A DNA stretch of 52,753 bases from Bacteroidales bacterium (GTDB taxonomy: Bacteria > Bacteroidota > Bacteroidia > Bacteroidales > F082): the NCBI GenBank assembly GCA_017548125.1, contig JAFYNK010000045.1, positions 1 through 52,753 of the forward strand. The letters run 5' to 3'. The position numbers were made by a program, and so were the translations under genes. The stretch's first letter is position 1; the number at the start of each line of letters is the position of its first letter. Shown here in pieces: positions 42,248 to 51,077 of the stretch. The notes beneath the pieces were generated by a model. The model was not told the DNA's origin. It did not search any database and worked only from the letters and a program-made list of their open reading frames with translations.

Positions 42248-43645
42248 ATGAAATACTTCCTGCTTCCATTAGGATGCCAAATGAATCAAAGTGACACTGA
42301 ACGTGTTAGAACAGTATTGCACAATATGGGTTTTACGCCTACCGAGAACGAAGAAGAGGCAACATTATTAGGAATCATCGCATGCTCCGTTCGTCAGAAA
42401 GGCATCGACAAGGTTTACAGCCGCATCGTGAAATGGAACGAACAGAGAGAACACAAAAACTGCATCACTTTCGTGTCAGGATGTATCCTTCCTGCTGACA
42501 GGGAGCGTTTCTTAAAACTTTTCGACTTGGTGTTCACAATGAACGACTTGCCAGAACTTCCTGACATGATACGTCAATATGGAATCAACATTCCAACAAG
42601 ACCTATTGACAACACCCCAATAAGTGAACAAATAACAGTCAATATCCAAAAACCATTAGTGCCTCTTTTCAGCAAAAAAGATAAGATAAATCCATCTGCC
42701 AATATGGACAGATTCTGGGTCATCGAACCAGATCATATCTCCGATTTCGAGGCATTCATCCCAATTCAAAACGGATGTAACAAGTTCTGTACTTACTGCG
42801 CTGTTCCTTACACAAGAGGCCGCGAAGTATCACGTAAGTCAGAAGATATTTTAGAAGAACTTAAAGAATTAGTACAAAAAGATTATAAATCAATAACATT
42901 GCTCGGTCAAAACGTCAATTCATACGGATTGGACAAGAAAGGCGAAGAAATCAATTTCGCTGAATTGTTACGTAGAATAGGCGAATACGGAAACAGCGTG
43001 GATAAAGAATTCTGGGTATATTTCACTTCCCCTCACCCACGCGACATGAGCGACGAAGTGATTGAAGTCATATCTCAATACAAATGTCTCGCTAAACAGA
43101 TTCACCTCCCAATACAATCTGGCGACAATGCCATGTTAGACAGAATGAATCGTAAGCACACTATCGACGACTATCGTCATATCATCCACACAATCAGAAC
43201 AGTGATTCCTGAAGCAACAATCTTCACAGACATCATCGTTGGCTTCACTGGCGAGACTGAAGAAGAATTTGAAAACTCAAGAAAGGCCATGGAAGAATTC
43301 AAATATAACATGGCTTACATCGCGCAATATAGCGTACGTCCAGGCGCAGTAGCTTCTACATGGGCTGACGATGTTCCAAAAATCACAAAGAAAAAACGCT
43401 ACCACATCCTCACCGACGAACTGATGAAACATTCATTGGTCTATAATCAAGGCCTCGTCGGCAAGACAGTGAAAGTCCTTGTCAACGGCATCGACAGAAA
43501 CAGCGCTTATTTGACAGGTCACACCGAAGGAAAAATCGTCATCAGATTCAAATCTAACGACAGAAGACTCATCGGCAAGATCGTCAAAGTTGAAGTAACA
43601 TCAGCCACACCATTATCAATAGAAGGTAACCTCATTACAGAATGA
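42248..43645 (+). CDS. miaB: tRNA 2-methylthio-N6-isopentenyladenosine synthase MiaB
   Basis: A 465-residue radical SAM methylthiotransferase. The N-terminal domain has Cys10 (PLGCQMNQSD), Cys46 (IIACSVRQKG) and a Cys in FVSGCILP for one cluster. The radical SAM motif is NGCNKFCTYC (about Cys177, 181, 184) with VPYTRGREVSR. A TRAM domain follows (about 395-465). It adds a methylthio group to isopentenyl-A37 of tRNA. The N-terminal region (IACSVRQKGIDKVYSRI) departs from the common NTCSVREKAE form. It overlaps mtaB by 4 bases. Confidence 0.9.
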   Translation: MKYFLLPLGCQMNQSDTERVRTVLHNMGFTPTENEEEATLLGIIACSVRQKGIDKVYSRIVKWNEQREHKNCITFVSGCILPADRERFLKLFDLVFTMNDLPELPDMIRQYGINIPTRPIDNTPISEQITVNIQKPLVPLFSKKDKINPSANMDRFWVIEPDHISDFEAFIPIQNGCNKFCTYCAVPYTRGREVSRKSEDILEELKELVQKDYKSITLLGQNVNSYGLDKKGEEINFAELLRRIGEYGNSVDKEFWVYFTSPHPRDMSDEVIEVISQYKCLAKQIHLPIQSGDNAMLDRMNRKHTIDDYRHIIHTIRTVIPEATIFTDIIVGFTGETEEEFENSRKAMEEFKYNMAYIAQYSVRPGAVASTWADDVPKITKKKRYHILTDELMKHSLVYNQGLVGKTVKVLVNGIDRNSAYLTGHTEGKIVIRFKSNDRRLIGKIVKVEVTSATPLSIEGNLITE

Positions 43646-44934
43646 AGATAGCATTTAAGACATTAGGTTGCAGAGTAAATCTTTATGAAACAGATGCTTT
43701 GGCGTCGCGTTTCAAAGAAGCAGGTTATGAAATAGTGGAAACTAACGAAGACGCCGACGTCTTTGTAGTCAACACTTGTACTGTCACAAACCAAAGCGAC
43801 CAAAAATGTCGCCAAGCGCTTCATCAGATTCGCCGCCAGCACCCAAACAGCTTGATAGTAGCTACAGGATGCATGGTGAATCACAGAAAGAACGAGTTAC
43901 TGGAAAACAAAACCGTCGATTACGCCATCGATAATGAAAGAAAATACGCTCTTTTCAATATTATCGACAAACACTTCAAAGGCGAAACTTTAGACCCTGA
44001 AGGCTTGGACATCGACCTTTTCGGCTACCAGCCTGCTTTCGACACATTCCATACGAGAAGTCTCATAAAAATTCACGACGGTTGCAACAACTTCTGCTCT
44101 TACTGTTTGATTCCAATGGTAAGAGGAAGAGCCACAAGCCGTAACGACAAAGACATTTACGACAATATACGCAAAGTCGTGGATTATGGTTTTAAAGAAA
44201 TAGTTCTGACTGGCGTCAATATGGGACGCTACCAATATCAAGATGTTAACTTTGAAAATTTGATTGAAAACATCTTAAAAATTGATGGCGATTTCAGATT
44301 AAGAATATCATCAATAGAACCTGACAATTTCAGCGACAGATTTTTAAGTCTTTTTGAAAACGAAAAACTAGCGCCACACATGCATATCTGCCTTCAAAGC
44401 GGTGCAGAAAACACTTTAAAAGCGATGAACCGCCATTACACAGCGGCTGACTTCAGAAAAATGTGCGATAGAATCAAGACTGCAATTCCAGATTTCAACA
44501 TCACAACAGACTTAATAGTAGGATTCCCTGGCGAAACTGAAGAAGACTTTTTGGAAAGCGCAGAAATGTGTAGAACAATAGGATTCAGTCATATACACAC
44601 TTTCAAATATTCAATAAGAAACGGAACCAAAGCAGCTAGAATGCCAAACCAAGTTCCAGATAAAATAAAGACTGAACGCAGCGCCATCATAAGACAAATA
44701 TCAGCAGAAAACAAAAAGAGATATTTTGAACAAATGCTTGGCAAAAATCAAAAGATGCTCATTGAACGTATCAGTGCAGATGGCATAGCACAAGGATATG
44801 GAGAAAATTATATCCCGATGAGACTCAAAAATAAAGATTTAGAAAAAAACACCTTCGTCAATGTCGTTGTTGACAGCATAATAGAAAAAGGCGACAACTC
44901 AGAAGTACGTGCAAATCAACAAATTAAACAATGA
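43642..44934 (+). CDS. mtaB: tRNA t6A37 methylthiotransferase MtaB
   Basis: A 430-residue radical SAM methylthiotransferase. The opening KIAFKTLGCRVNLYETDAL, VVNTCTVTNQSDQKCRQ and ATGCMV supply the first cluster cysteines. DGCNNFCSYCLIPMVRGRATSR is the radical SAM motif. The TLGCRVN and NTCTVTNQSD forms are typical of MtaB rather than MiaB or RimO. It converts t6A37 to ms2t6A37 in tRNAs reading ANN codons. It is translated in overlap with miaB. Confidence 0.93.
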   Translation: MKIAFKTLGCRVNLYETDALASRFKEAGYEIVETNEDADVFVVNTCTVTNQSDQKCRQALHQIRRQHPNSLIVATGCMVNHRKNELLENKTVDYAIDNERKYALFNIIDKHFKGETLDPEGLDIDLFGYQPAFDTFHTRSLIKIHDGCNNFCSYCLIPMVRGRATSRNDKDIYDNIRKVVDYGFKEIVLTGVNMGRYQYQDVNFENLIENILKIDGDFRLRISSIEPDNFSDRFLSLFENEKLAPHMHICLQSGAENTLKAMNRHYTAADFRKMCDRIKTAIPDFNITTDLIVGFPGETEEDFLESAEMCRTIGFSHIHTFKYSIRNGTKAARMPNQVPDKIKTERSAIIRQISAENKKRYFEQMLGKNQKMLIERISADGIAQGYGENYIPMRLKNKDLEKNTFVNVVVDSIIEKGDNSEVRANQQIKQ

Positions 44935-44999
44935 AAATATATTTTCAAAAAAAAGAAAAAAAATTCATTAAAAAATGTAATTTGTAACGATAATTTAAG

Positions 45000-45007
45000 T
45001 AATTTTG
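45000..45007 (+). promoter_or_regulatory. -7 box (TAATTTTG) of rpsT
   Basis: TAATTTTG matches TAnnTTTG, 46 bases before the rpsT start, with TTTG at 44981-44984 upstream at short spacing. Confidence 0.55.
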
Positions 45008-45053
45008 CACCCCGAATATTGGTATAGAATTCATAAAAAATAAAAATATAGAT

Positions 45054-45308
45054 ATGGCAAATCACAAATCATCAATCAAAAGAATCCGTCAAACAGAAAA
45101 AAGACGCTTACGCAACCGCTTCTACGCTAGAGCAATGCGCGCTGCTGTTAGAGGATTCAGAGCTTTAACAGAAAAAGCTGAAGCTGAAGCAAAACTTTCA
45201 GAAATGTACAAAATTATTGACAAAACAGCTAAACGCGGTATCATCCACAGAAATAAAGCTGCTAACTTAAAGTCAAAACTTGCACATCACACAGCAAAAT
45301 TAGCATAA
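45054..45308 (+). CDS. rpsT: 30S ribosomal protein S20
   Basis: An 84-residue basic protein. [26 protein letters not shown] is the S20 signature, with the conserved [23 protein letters not shown] ending (here KTAKRG). It binds 16S rRNA early in small-subunit assembly. The gene stands alone with its own promoter and a clear terminator. Confidence 0.97.
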   Translation: MANHKSSIKRIRQTEKRRLRNRFYARAMRAAVRGFRALTEKAEAEAKLSEMYKIIDKTAKRGIIHRNKAANLKSKLAHHTAKLA

Positions 45309-45329
45309 CAAAATTACACAACAATAAAA

Positions 45330-45353
45330 ACCGGCCTTATGGTCGGTTTTTTT
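45330..45353 (+). terminator. Terminator of rpsT
   Basis: ACCGGCC (45330-45336) pairs with GGTCGGT (45341-45347), one G-U pair, then seven T. Confidence 0.9.
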
Positions 45354-45453
45354 GTTAATATTTATTAAGAACTCTCTTACTAGCCTGAAAGGCTATAACA
45401 GAAATAACATACGATACATCGTATGACTTAAAAACCACCAACCAAAATAAATC

Positions 45454-46134
45454 ATGAAAACCATAAAATCGTGGGCAGAAGAAGACCGCCCCAGAGAAAA
45501 AATGCTATCCAAAGGAAAAGAAGCATTAAGCAATGCCGAACTGATCGCAATATTAATCGGCTCAGGCAACAGCAAAGAATCAGCCGTCGATTTGTCAAGA
45601 CGAATCCTCAGCGACAAAAACGACAACCTTATAGAATTATCAAAATTAAGCATCAACGACCTGATGAAATACAACGGCATAGGTGAAGCCAAAGCCGTTT
45701 CAATCATGGCAGCATTGGAACTAGGCCGACGACGTCGCTACAGCGAAGCATTGGAACAACCTTCAATCAAAAACAGTAAAATCGCCTACGATTGTTTCTA
45801 CGCATACCTCTCCGACCTCGACCACGAACAATTCTGGATTATGCTTTTAAACAACGCCAATAAAGTCATCAAACTAGAACAAATAGGCGTAGGAGGATTG
45901 ACAGGAACAACCGCCGACCCAAAGAAAATTTTCAAATGTGCACTGGAAAACAACGCCGCAAGCATCATGCTTTGCCACAACCATCCTTCTGGCAATATAA
46001 ATCCAAGCAATGCCGACAAACAAATCACCAATAATCTAATAAACGCAGGAAAATTTCTAGAAATGAAAATTTTGGATCATATTATCATTGGTAACGATAA
46101 TTATTTTAGTTTTGCAGATGAAGGATTATTGTAA
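45454..46134 (+). CDS. radC: RadC-family JAB-domain protein
   Basis: A 226-residue protein. The N-terminal HhH-like region (LIAILIGSGNSKESAVDLSRRIL, KYNGIGEAKAVSIMAALELGRR) is followed by a JAB1/MPN metalloprotease-like domain. Its JAMM motif is HNHPSGNINPSNAD (about 173-186). The family is widespread, but its function is unsettled; a simple role in DNA repair is doubted. It lies 4 bases before wecB and is probably cotranscribed. Confidence 0.93.
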   Translation: MKTIKSWAEEDRPREKMLSKGKEALSNAELIAILIGSGNSKESAVDLSRRILSDKNDNLIELSKLSINDLMKYNGIGEAKAVSIMAALELGRRRRYSEALEQPSIKNSKIAYDCFYAYLSDLDHEQFWIMLLNNANKVIKLEQIGVGGLTGTTADPKKIFKCALENNAASIMLCHNHPSGNINPSNADKQITNNLINAGKFLEMKILDHIIIGNDNYFSFADEGLL

Positions 46135-46138
46135 GAAA

Positions 46139-47260
46139 ATGATTAAAATTGTCACTATAATAGGAGCGAGACCGCAGATTATCAAAGCAGCAGCATTAAG
46201 CCGCGCCATCAAGGAAAACTTCTCAAATGAAATAAACGAAGTAATAGTTCACACCGGACAACATTACGACGAGAATATGTCGCAAGTGTTTTTCGACGAA
46301 CTCGGCATACCAACACCCAATTATAACCTTGGAGTAGGTTCCGGAAGCCACGGCATTCAGACTTCAAAGATGATTGAAGGAATTGAAGAAATACTCCTAA
46401 AAGAAAATCCAGATTACCTCGTTGTCTATGGCGATACAAATTCCACATTGGCAGGCGCCATTGCAGCTTCTAAAATACATATTCCAATCGTACATATAGA
46501 AGCAGGATTGCGTTCATTCAACAAAGCAATGCCCGAAGAAATAAACAGAATCTGCTGCGACCATTGTTCAACAATGCTCTTCTCTCCTACTGCGACTGGC
46601 TACAAAAACCTCATCAACGAAGGCTTCAACCCTGAAAACAAAAGACCATACACCATCGACAATCCAGGCATTTATCATTGTGGCGATGTAATGTACGACA
46701 ACAGTCTATATTTCAGTTCAAAGGCCAACAGCATACAGCCAAAAGCCTACGACAAATACATCCTTTGCACTATTCATAGAAATAACAACACCGATGAACC
46801 TGAAAGATTAAGTTCTATTATCAGAGCTTTATTAAAATTATCTAAAGAAAAAGACATAATCATTCCACTGCATCCAAGAACAAAAAAACTATTAGATATA
46901 AATTTAAGTGCAGATATTTACAACGAACTCATCAATAATGAGAAGATACACATAATTCCGCCAGCTTCATTTTTAGAAATGATAAGATTAGAAAAGAATG
47001 CCGATTTAGTTATAACAGATTCGGGCGGAGTTCAAAAAGAAGCATTTTTCTTCAAAAAACCATGTATAATAATAAGGAGCGAGACCGAATGGAAGGAAAT
47101 TGTTGAATGCGGTGCTGCCGTTATCGCAGATGCAAACGAAGACAGAATCATTGACGCATATTATCAATTTAATAAGAAAGAAAATCAAGAATATCCAGAA
47201 TATTTCGGTGACGGAAAAGCCGCAATTTTTATATGTAAAGAATTGATTAGCAATAGATAA
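46139..47260 (+). CDS. wecB: UDP-N-acetylglucosamine 2-epimerase (non-hydrolysing)
   Basis: A 373-residue GT-B-fold epimerase interconverting UDP-GlcNAc and UDP-ManNAc for surface glycans. The start is at 46139 (MIKIVTIIGARPQIIKAAALSRAI); the longer frame overlaps radC. HTGQHYDENMSQVFFDELG, VVYGDTNSTLAGA, HIEAGLRSFNKAMPEEINR and ITDSGGVQKEAFFFKKPC are the family's active-site motifs. No other glycan-synthesis genes are adjacent. Confidence 0.93.
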   Translation: MIKIVTIIGARPQIIKAAALSRAIKENFSNEINEVIVHTGQHYDENMSQVFFDELGIPTPNYNLGVGSGSHGIQTSKMIEGIEEILLKENPDYLVVYGDTNSTLAGAIAASKIHIPIVHIEAGLRSFNKAMPEEINRICCDHCSTMLFSPTATGYKNLINEGFNPENKRPYTIDNPGIYHCGDVMYDNSLYFSSKANSIQPKAYDKYILCTIHRNNNTDEPERLSSIIRALLKLSKEKDIIIPLHPRTKKLLDINLSADIYNELINNEKIHIIPPASFLEMIRLEKNADLVITDSGGVQKEAFFFKKPCIIIRSETEWKEIVECGAAVIADANEDRIIDAYYQFNKKENQEYPEYFGDGKAAIFICKELISNR

Positions 47261-47312
47261 CAAAATATTACATATTTTTTAAAAAATTCTTTCTTTTTAA
47301 AAGAAAAAGTAT

Positions 47313-47320
47313 TATTTTTG
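47313..47320 (+). promoter_or_regulatory. -7 box (TATTTTTG) of the rpsF-rpsR-rplI operon
   Basis: TATTTTTG followed by C matches TAnnTTTG, 60 bases before rpsF. The -33 region is T-rich. Confidence 0.6.
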
Positions 47321-47380
47321 CAAAACTAAAATAGAACACAGAAGTTCAACTTAATTGTTTAATTATCAATAAAATAAATT

Positions 47381-47737
47381 ATGAATCAGTACGAAACCGT
47401 TTTCATTTTAACTCCCGTTTTATCTGATGAACAGATGAAGGAAGCGGTGAAGAAATTCGAAGACATTCTCACCAAAAATGGTGCTGAAATCGTTTTTGAA
47501 GATTTCTGGGGAATGCGCAAATTAGCTTATCCAATTCAGAAAAAATCTTCAGGTTTTTATCAATTGATTGAGTTCAAAGCCGAAGGTAATGTTATCGAAA
47601 CAGTTGAAACAGAATTAAAACGTGATGAACGCGTTTTACGTTTCTTAACAGTGAAACTCGACAAACATGCTGTTGCTTACAACGAGAAAAAACGTAGAAA
47701 AGCACAAGAGGCACAAGTTGAAGCTCAAGCCAACTAA
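47381..47737 (+). CDS. rpsF: 30S ribosomal protein S6
   Basis: A 118-residue S6. [30 protein letters not shown] and [27 protein letters not shown] are conserved. It forms a heterodimer with S18 on the 16S rRNA platform. The Glu/Ala/Gln-rich C-terminal tail ([11 protein letters not shown]) is a common extension. First gene of the S6-S18-L9 operon. Confidence 0.97.
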   Translation: MNQYETVFILTPVLSDEQMKEAVKKFEDILTKNGAEIVFEDFWGMRKLAYPIQKKSSGFYQLIEFKAEGNVIETVETELKRDERVLRFLTVKLDKHAVAYNEKKRRKAQEAQVEAQAN

Positions 47738-47764
47738 TTGTTTAACATTTAAAATTTAGAAGAA

Positions 47765-48034
47765 ATGGCACAAGCTAACTCAGAAATTAAATATTTGACT
47801 CCAATAGCAGTCGATACAAAAAAGAAAAAATACTGCCGCTTCAAAAAGAACCGCATCAAATATATCGATTATAAAGATGCTGATTTCCTTTTGAGATTCG
47901 TGAACGAACAAGGTAAAATTTTACCACGCCGTATCACAGGTACTTCAACAAAATATCAAAGAAAAGTTGCTCAAGCTATCAAGAGAGCACGTCATCTTGC
48001 ATTGATGCCTTACGTAGCTGACTTATTGAAATAA
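47765..48034 (+). CDS. rpsR: 30S ribosomal protein S18
   Basis: An 89-residue S18. [64 protein letters not shown] covers the whole conserved core. It is between S6 and L9, as in most bacteria. The conserved Cys may be a zinc-ligand remnant; the full zinc motif is absent. Confidence 0.97.
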   Translation: MAQANSEIKYLTPIAVDTKKKKYCRFKKNRIKYIDYKDADFLLRFVNEQGKILPRRITGTSTKYQRKVAQAIKRARHLALMPYVADLLK

Positions 48035-48035
48035 T

Positions 48036-48041
48036 AGGAGG
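48036..48041 (+). promoter_or_regulatory. Strong Shine-Dalgarno (AGGAGG) before rplI
   Basis: AGGAGG lies 7 bases before the rplI ATG at 48049. Such a perfect site is rare in Bacteroidetes, where most genes in this window have none. Confidence 0.7.
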
Positions 48042-48048
48042 ACAAGAC

Positions 48049-48498
48049 ATGGAAATTATTCTTAAACAAGATGTTAAAAATTTGGGATATAAAAACGATA
48101 TCGTAACAGTAAAACCAGGTTACGCTCGTAATTTCTTAATTCCACAAGGTATGGCTATCTTAGCCACTCCATCAGCACGTAAAGTTTTGGCTGAAGAAAT
48201 CCGCCAACAAGCTTTCAAACAAGAAAAAATAAAGAAAGAAGCTACAGAATTAGCACAAGTTTTAGAAGGTTTATCATTACGTATCCCTACTAAAGCTGCT
48301 GAAAGTGGCAAAATCTATGGTTCAGTGAACAACGTTCAAATCGCTAACGCAATTAAAGAAGCTAAAGACTTAACAATTGACCGTAAGCAAATCATCATCA
48401 AAGAAGACAGCATTAAAGAAGTTGGTACTTACAACGCTGTTATCAGATTACACAAAGAAGTTTCTGTTGAAATTTCATTTGAAGTTTTCGCTGAATAA
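48049..48498 (+). CDS. rplI: 50S ribosomal protein L9
   Basis: A 149-residue L9. MEIILKQDVKNLGYKNDIVTVKPGYARNFLIPQGMA is the rRNA-binding N-domain. A long connecting helix (about 45-75) leads to the C-domain (IYGSVNNVQIANAIKEA..VEISFEVFAE). Last gene of the ribosomal operon, with a strong terminator after it. Confidence 0.97.
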   Translation: MEIILKQDVKNLGYKNDIVTVKPGYARNFLIPQGMAILATPSARKVLAEEIRQQAFKQEKIKKEATELAQVLEGLSLRIPTKAAESGKIYGSVNNVQIANAIKEAKDLTIDRKQIIIKEDSIKEVGTYNAVIRLHKEVSVEISFEVFAE

Positions 48499-48542
48499 AC
48501 CAAAGCTGAAAGATTTTTCATATTAAGGTTTTTTGTATTTGG

Positions 48543-48572
48543 GCCGAAGAATTCATTTCTTCGGCTTTTTTT
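48543..48572 (+). terminator. Terminator of the S6-S18-L9 operon
   Basis: GCCGAAGAA (48543-48551) pairs perfectly with TTCTTCGGC (48557-48565), then seven T. Confidence 0.92.
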
Positions 48573-48590
48573 ACAAATAAAGAAATCACA

Positions 48591-48618
48591 ACTCATAGAC
48601 TTATCGTCTCATAAACTT
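48591..48618. repeat. Degenerate array (CTCATAGACTTA-like)
   Basis: ACTCATAGACTT followed by a variant GTCTCATAAACTT; the same word family as the arms of the hairpin at 42124-42203. It directly precedes the methyltransferase start. Confidence 0.5.
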
Positions 48619-48621
48619 GAA

Positions 48622-49362
48622 ATGACAAAGAACGACATAAAATTCATACAATCTCTCAAACAAACAAAATTCCGTAAAGAAAACAAAATGTTTGTCGTTG
48701 AAGGCAACAAACTCGTCAGCGAACTAATAGCTTCTGATTTTAAAATCGAAAACATCTTAGTTACTGAGACTTGGTTGGAGAAGTTCCCCGAAATGACAGC
48801 AAGTCTGAATTACGAAATTGTCAATGCTAAACAAATGGAACAGATGAGCAGCATGGTGACACCTCCTGGCATCATCGCCACAGCTCATACTCCTTCTTAT
48901 AATATAAGACCTGAAAATGCTGAAAACGAATTTATACTCGCTTTAGACGGTATCAACGACCCAGGCAATCTCGGTACTATGATAAGAACTGCCGACTGGT
49001 TCGGAATCAATAAAATTGTCTGTAGCAACGATTGCACCGATGCATGGCAAGCAAAGACAATACAATCTACAATGGGTTCCATATTCAGGACACAGATAAT
49101 GGAGACTGATTTAAGAGAATTCTTATCCAATGTCAATGTTCCTATATACGGTGCCTTGATGGAAGGTGAAAATATTTTCACAAAAAAAATCGAAAATAAA
49201 AACGGCGTCATAATCATTGGCAGCGAGTCTCACGGAATTAGAAAAGACGTGCTTCCTCTTGTCACCTCTCCTATTCACATTCCAAGAGGTAAAGGAAGCC
49301 TGACAGAATCACTGAACGCTTCTGTTGCTGCAGCGATTATTATGGCTGAAGTTTGCAGGTAA
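48622..49362 (+). CDS. TrmH/SpoU-family RNA 2'-O-methyltransferase
   Basis: A 246-residue SPOUT methyltransferase. An N-terminal substrate-binding domain (about 1-95, KFRKENKMFVVEGNKLVSELI) precedes the knot domain. Its motifs are DGINDPGNLGTMIRTADWFGI (motif 1), IIIGSESHGIRKDVL (motif 2) and HIPRGKGSLTESLNASVAAAIIMAE (motif 3). It probably methylates a ribose in 23S rRNA or tRNA; the target base cannot be told. It is transcribed apart from the ribosomal operon. Confidence 0.9.
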   Translation: MTKNDIKFIQSLKQTKFRKENKMFVVEGNKLVSELIASDFKIENILVTETWLEKFPEMTASLNYEIVNAKQMEQMSSMVTPPGIIATAHTPSYNIRPENAENEFILALDGINDPGNLGTMIRTADWFGINKIVCSNDCTDAWQAKTIQSTMGSIFRTQIMETDLREFLSNVNVPIYGALMEGENIFTKKIENKNGVIIIGSESHGIRKDVLPLVTSPIHIPRGKGSLTESLNASVAAAIIMAEVCR

Positions 49363-49370
49363 AAACATAG

Positions 49371-49395
49371 AGACGTGATATCACGTCTTTTTTTA
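49371..49395 (+). terminator. Palindromic terminator of the GAGACG family
   Basis: AGACGTGATATCACGTCT (49371-49388) is a perfect 18-base palindrome followed by a T run. It may be a terminator derived from the GTAGAGACG repeat family. Confidence 0.75.
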
Positions 49396-49449
49396 TTTAT
49401 ACATAATTAAAAAATTATAAAATAAACCAACTTCACAACAATTTTACAT

Positions 49450-49457
49450 TACTTTTG
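49450..49457 (+). promoter_or_regulatory. -7 box (TACTTTTG) of the SIMPL gene
   Basis: TACTTTTG matches TAnnTTTG, 23 bases before the ATG at 49481. Confidence 0.55.
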
Positions 49458-49480
49458 TTAATAATAAAAAAGGATGTTTT

Positions 49481-50182
49481 ATGAAGAATTACATTATTGA
49501 ATCTATCATCATCGCAGCAGGATTATTCCTGATGGGATTATTTCTAAAAAACGGATTAGACAGCTTTTCTAACAAAGATCGAGTCGTTAATGTCAAAGGT
49601 CTCGCAGAGATGGAAGTCATGGCAAATAAAGTCACATGGCCTCTTATGTACAAACAAATTGGCAATGATTTGAATTCTCTTTACAACGATATAAATTCAA
49701 ACAATGAAGCCATATTAAGATTCCTTCAAGCAAAAGGCTTAAATAATGATGAAATCGCTGTCAATGCGCCAGAACTAATAGACCTTAATGCAGACAGATA
49801 TTCATCAAATAAAAACGACTATAGGTATATTGCAACACAAGTGATAACTGTAACAACCACAAATGTAGATTTAGTAAGACGCCTAATTAAAGAACAAAGC
49901 GAGCTGTTAAAACAAGGTATAGCCATCACAGGCGGCGACTATATGTATAATGTGCGATATGAATATACTGATTTAAATAACATAAAACCACAGATGATTG
50001 AAGAAGCAACAAAAAACGCTCGAGCAGCTGCTGAGAAATTCGCTTCCGACAGCGACAGCAAATTAGGAAAGATAAAACGAGCTTCTCAAGGACAATTCAG
50101 CATTAACGACAGAGATGAGTTCACACCTTATATTAAAAAAGTAAGAGTTGTAACCACAATTGATTATTATTTGGAAGATTAA
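49481..50182 (+). CDS. SIMPL-domain (DUF541) periplasmic protein
   Basis: A 233-residue protein. An N-terminal helix (IIESIIIAAGLFLMGLFLKNGL) serves as anchor or signal. The rest, from VVNVKGLAEMEVMANKVTWPL to KVRVVTTIDYYLED, fits the SIMPL/DUF541 fold, a periplasmic beta/alpha domain found from BP26-like to SIMPL proteins. Function unknown, possibly oligomeric or protective. Monocistronic with a strong terminator. Confidence 0.85.
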   Translation: MKNYIIESIIIAAGLFLMGLFLKNGLDSFSNKDRVVNVKGLAEMEVMANKVTWPLMYKQIGNDLNSLYNDINSNNEAILRFLQAKGLNNDEIAVNAPELIDLNADRYSSNKNDYRYIATQVITVTTTNVDLVRRLIKEQSELLKQGIAITGGDYMYNVRYEYTDLNNIKPQMIEEATKNARAAAEKFASDSDSKLGKIKRASQGQFSINDRDEFTPYIKKVRVVTTIDYYLED

Positions 50183-50206
50183 CTATCACACGAAAATATT
50201 ATAATT

Positions 50207-50248
50207 AAAGTAAAGTCTCTTTAAAACATAAGAGACTTTACTTTTTTT
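50207..50248 (+). terminator. Terminator of the SIMPL gene
   Basis: AAAGTAAAGTCTCTT (50207-50221) pairs perfectly with AAGAGACTTTACTTT (50230-50244), followed by Ts. Confidence 0.92.
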
Positions 50249-50292
50249 GCGTATTTTATACACATATATTTATATTGTAAAGAAAATATTCT

Positions 50293-50300
50293 TATCTTTG
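50293..50300 (+). promoter_or_regulatory. -7 box (TATCTTTG) of the Nudix gene
   Basis: TATCTTTG matches TAnnTTTG, 24 bases before the ATG at 50325. It overlaps the inverted repeat at 50298-50316. Confidence 0.6.
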
Positions 50301-50316
50301 CGCAAAAATTACGCAA
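50298..50316. promoter_or_regulatory. Inverted repeat TTGCG-N9-CGCAA, candidate operator
   Basis: Five-base arms at 50298-50302 and 50312-50316, centred at the expected transcription start of a Nudix-winged-helix gene. A plausible self-regulation site. Confidence 0.4.
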
Positions 50317-50324
50317 TAATAAAT

Positions 50325-51068
50325 ATGGAAAATTATTCATTAGAAAAAGTTCAACAGATAACAGACAACAGCCAAGGGTCTAATTCACAATATTGTTATA
50401 AGTATCCACACCCTGCCGTCACTTCTGACTGTATTATATTTGGTTATGACGGCATAAATATTAAAGTATTATTGATTCAACGAGGCATAGAACCTTACAA
50501 AGGTTCTTGGGCATTTCCTGGTGGTTTTATGAATATGAATGAGACAGCAGAGCAATGCGCTCGTCGTGAATTGGAAGAAGAAACAGGATTGAAAAATGTT
50601 GCAGTAGAACAATTTTATGCTTTTACTGATGTCAATAGAGACCCTCGCGAACGTGTTATCACAATAGCACATTACGCATTAGTTAGATTATCAGAAGTAA
50701 AAGGCAACGACGATGCTGATGCTGCTCAATGGTTTACATTAGATGAAGTTCCAAGTCTCGCCTTCGACCATGATCTCATTCTTCGTAAAGCAATGAACAA
50801 GTTAAAAGAACGTATCTGCTTCGAACCTGTAGGTTTTGAATTATTACCAGAAACATTCAAGATGTCTGAATTACAAAACTTATATGAAGCAATCTTAGGC
50901 ATCAAATTCGATAGACGTAATTTCTATAATAAAATGAACAAATTAGGAATCCTCACTGAAGTTGAAGAGCGAGCAAAAGATGCATCACGACGCACTCCGA
51001 TAATGTATCGTTTCAATGCTGAAAAATATGCTGAATTAAAAAGTAAAGGTTTTAGATTAGAATTTTAA
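50325..51068 (+). CDS. Nudix hydrolase with C-terminal winged helix (NrtR-like)
   Basis: A 247-residue protein from the ATG at 50325; the longer frame runs into the SIMPL terminator. The Nudix domain (about 25-150) has an intact box GGFMNMNETAEQCARRELEEETGL, so it may still hydrolyse ADP-ribose-like substrates. The C-terminal part (about 165-247, LPETFKMSELQNLYEAILG..FDRRNFYNKMNKLGIL) matches the winged helix of NrtR-type regulators. In Bacteroidetes some relatives control sugar genes rather than NAD genes. The next gene, 9 bases on, is an ADP-ribosylglycohydrolase, which favours an ADP-ribose signal. A heptamer array encodes QQITDNSQG near the N-terminus. Confidence 0.85.
   Translation: MENYSLEKVQQITDNSQGSNSQYCYKYPHPAVTSDCIIFGYDGINIKVLLIQRGIEPYKGSWAFPGGFMNMNETAEQCARRELEEETGLKNVAVEQFYAFTDVNRDPRERVITIAHYALVRLSEVKGNDDADAAQWFTLDEVPSLAFDHDLILRKAMNKLKERICFEPVGFELLPETFKMSELQNLYEAILGIKFDRRNFYNKMNKLGILTEVEERAKDASRRTPIMYRFNAEKYAELKSKGFRLEF
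50353..50380. repeat. Heptamer array (AACAGAC-type) in the Nudix gene
   Basis: AACAGAT, AACAGAC, AACAGCC, then AAGGGTC; encodes a polar N-terminal stretch. Same unit type as 16056-16076. Confidence 0.6.
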
Positions 51069-51077
51069 AATAATAAT

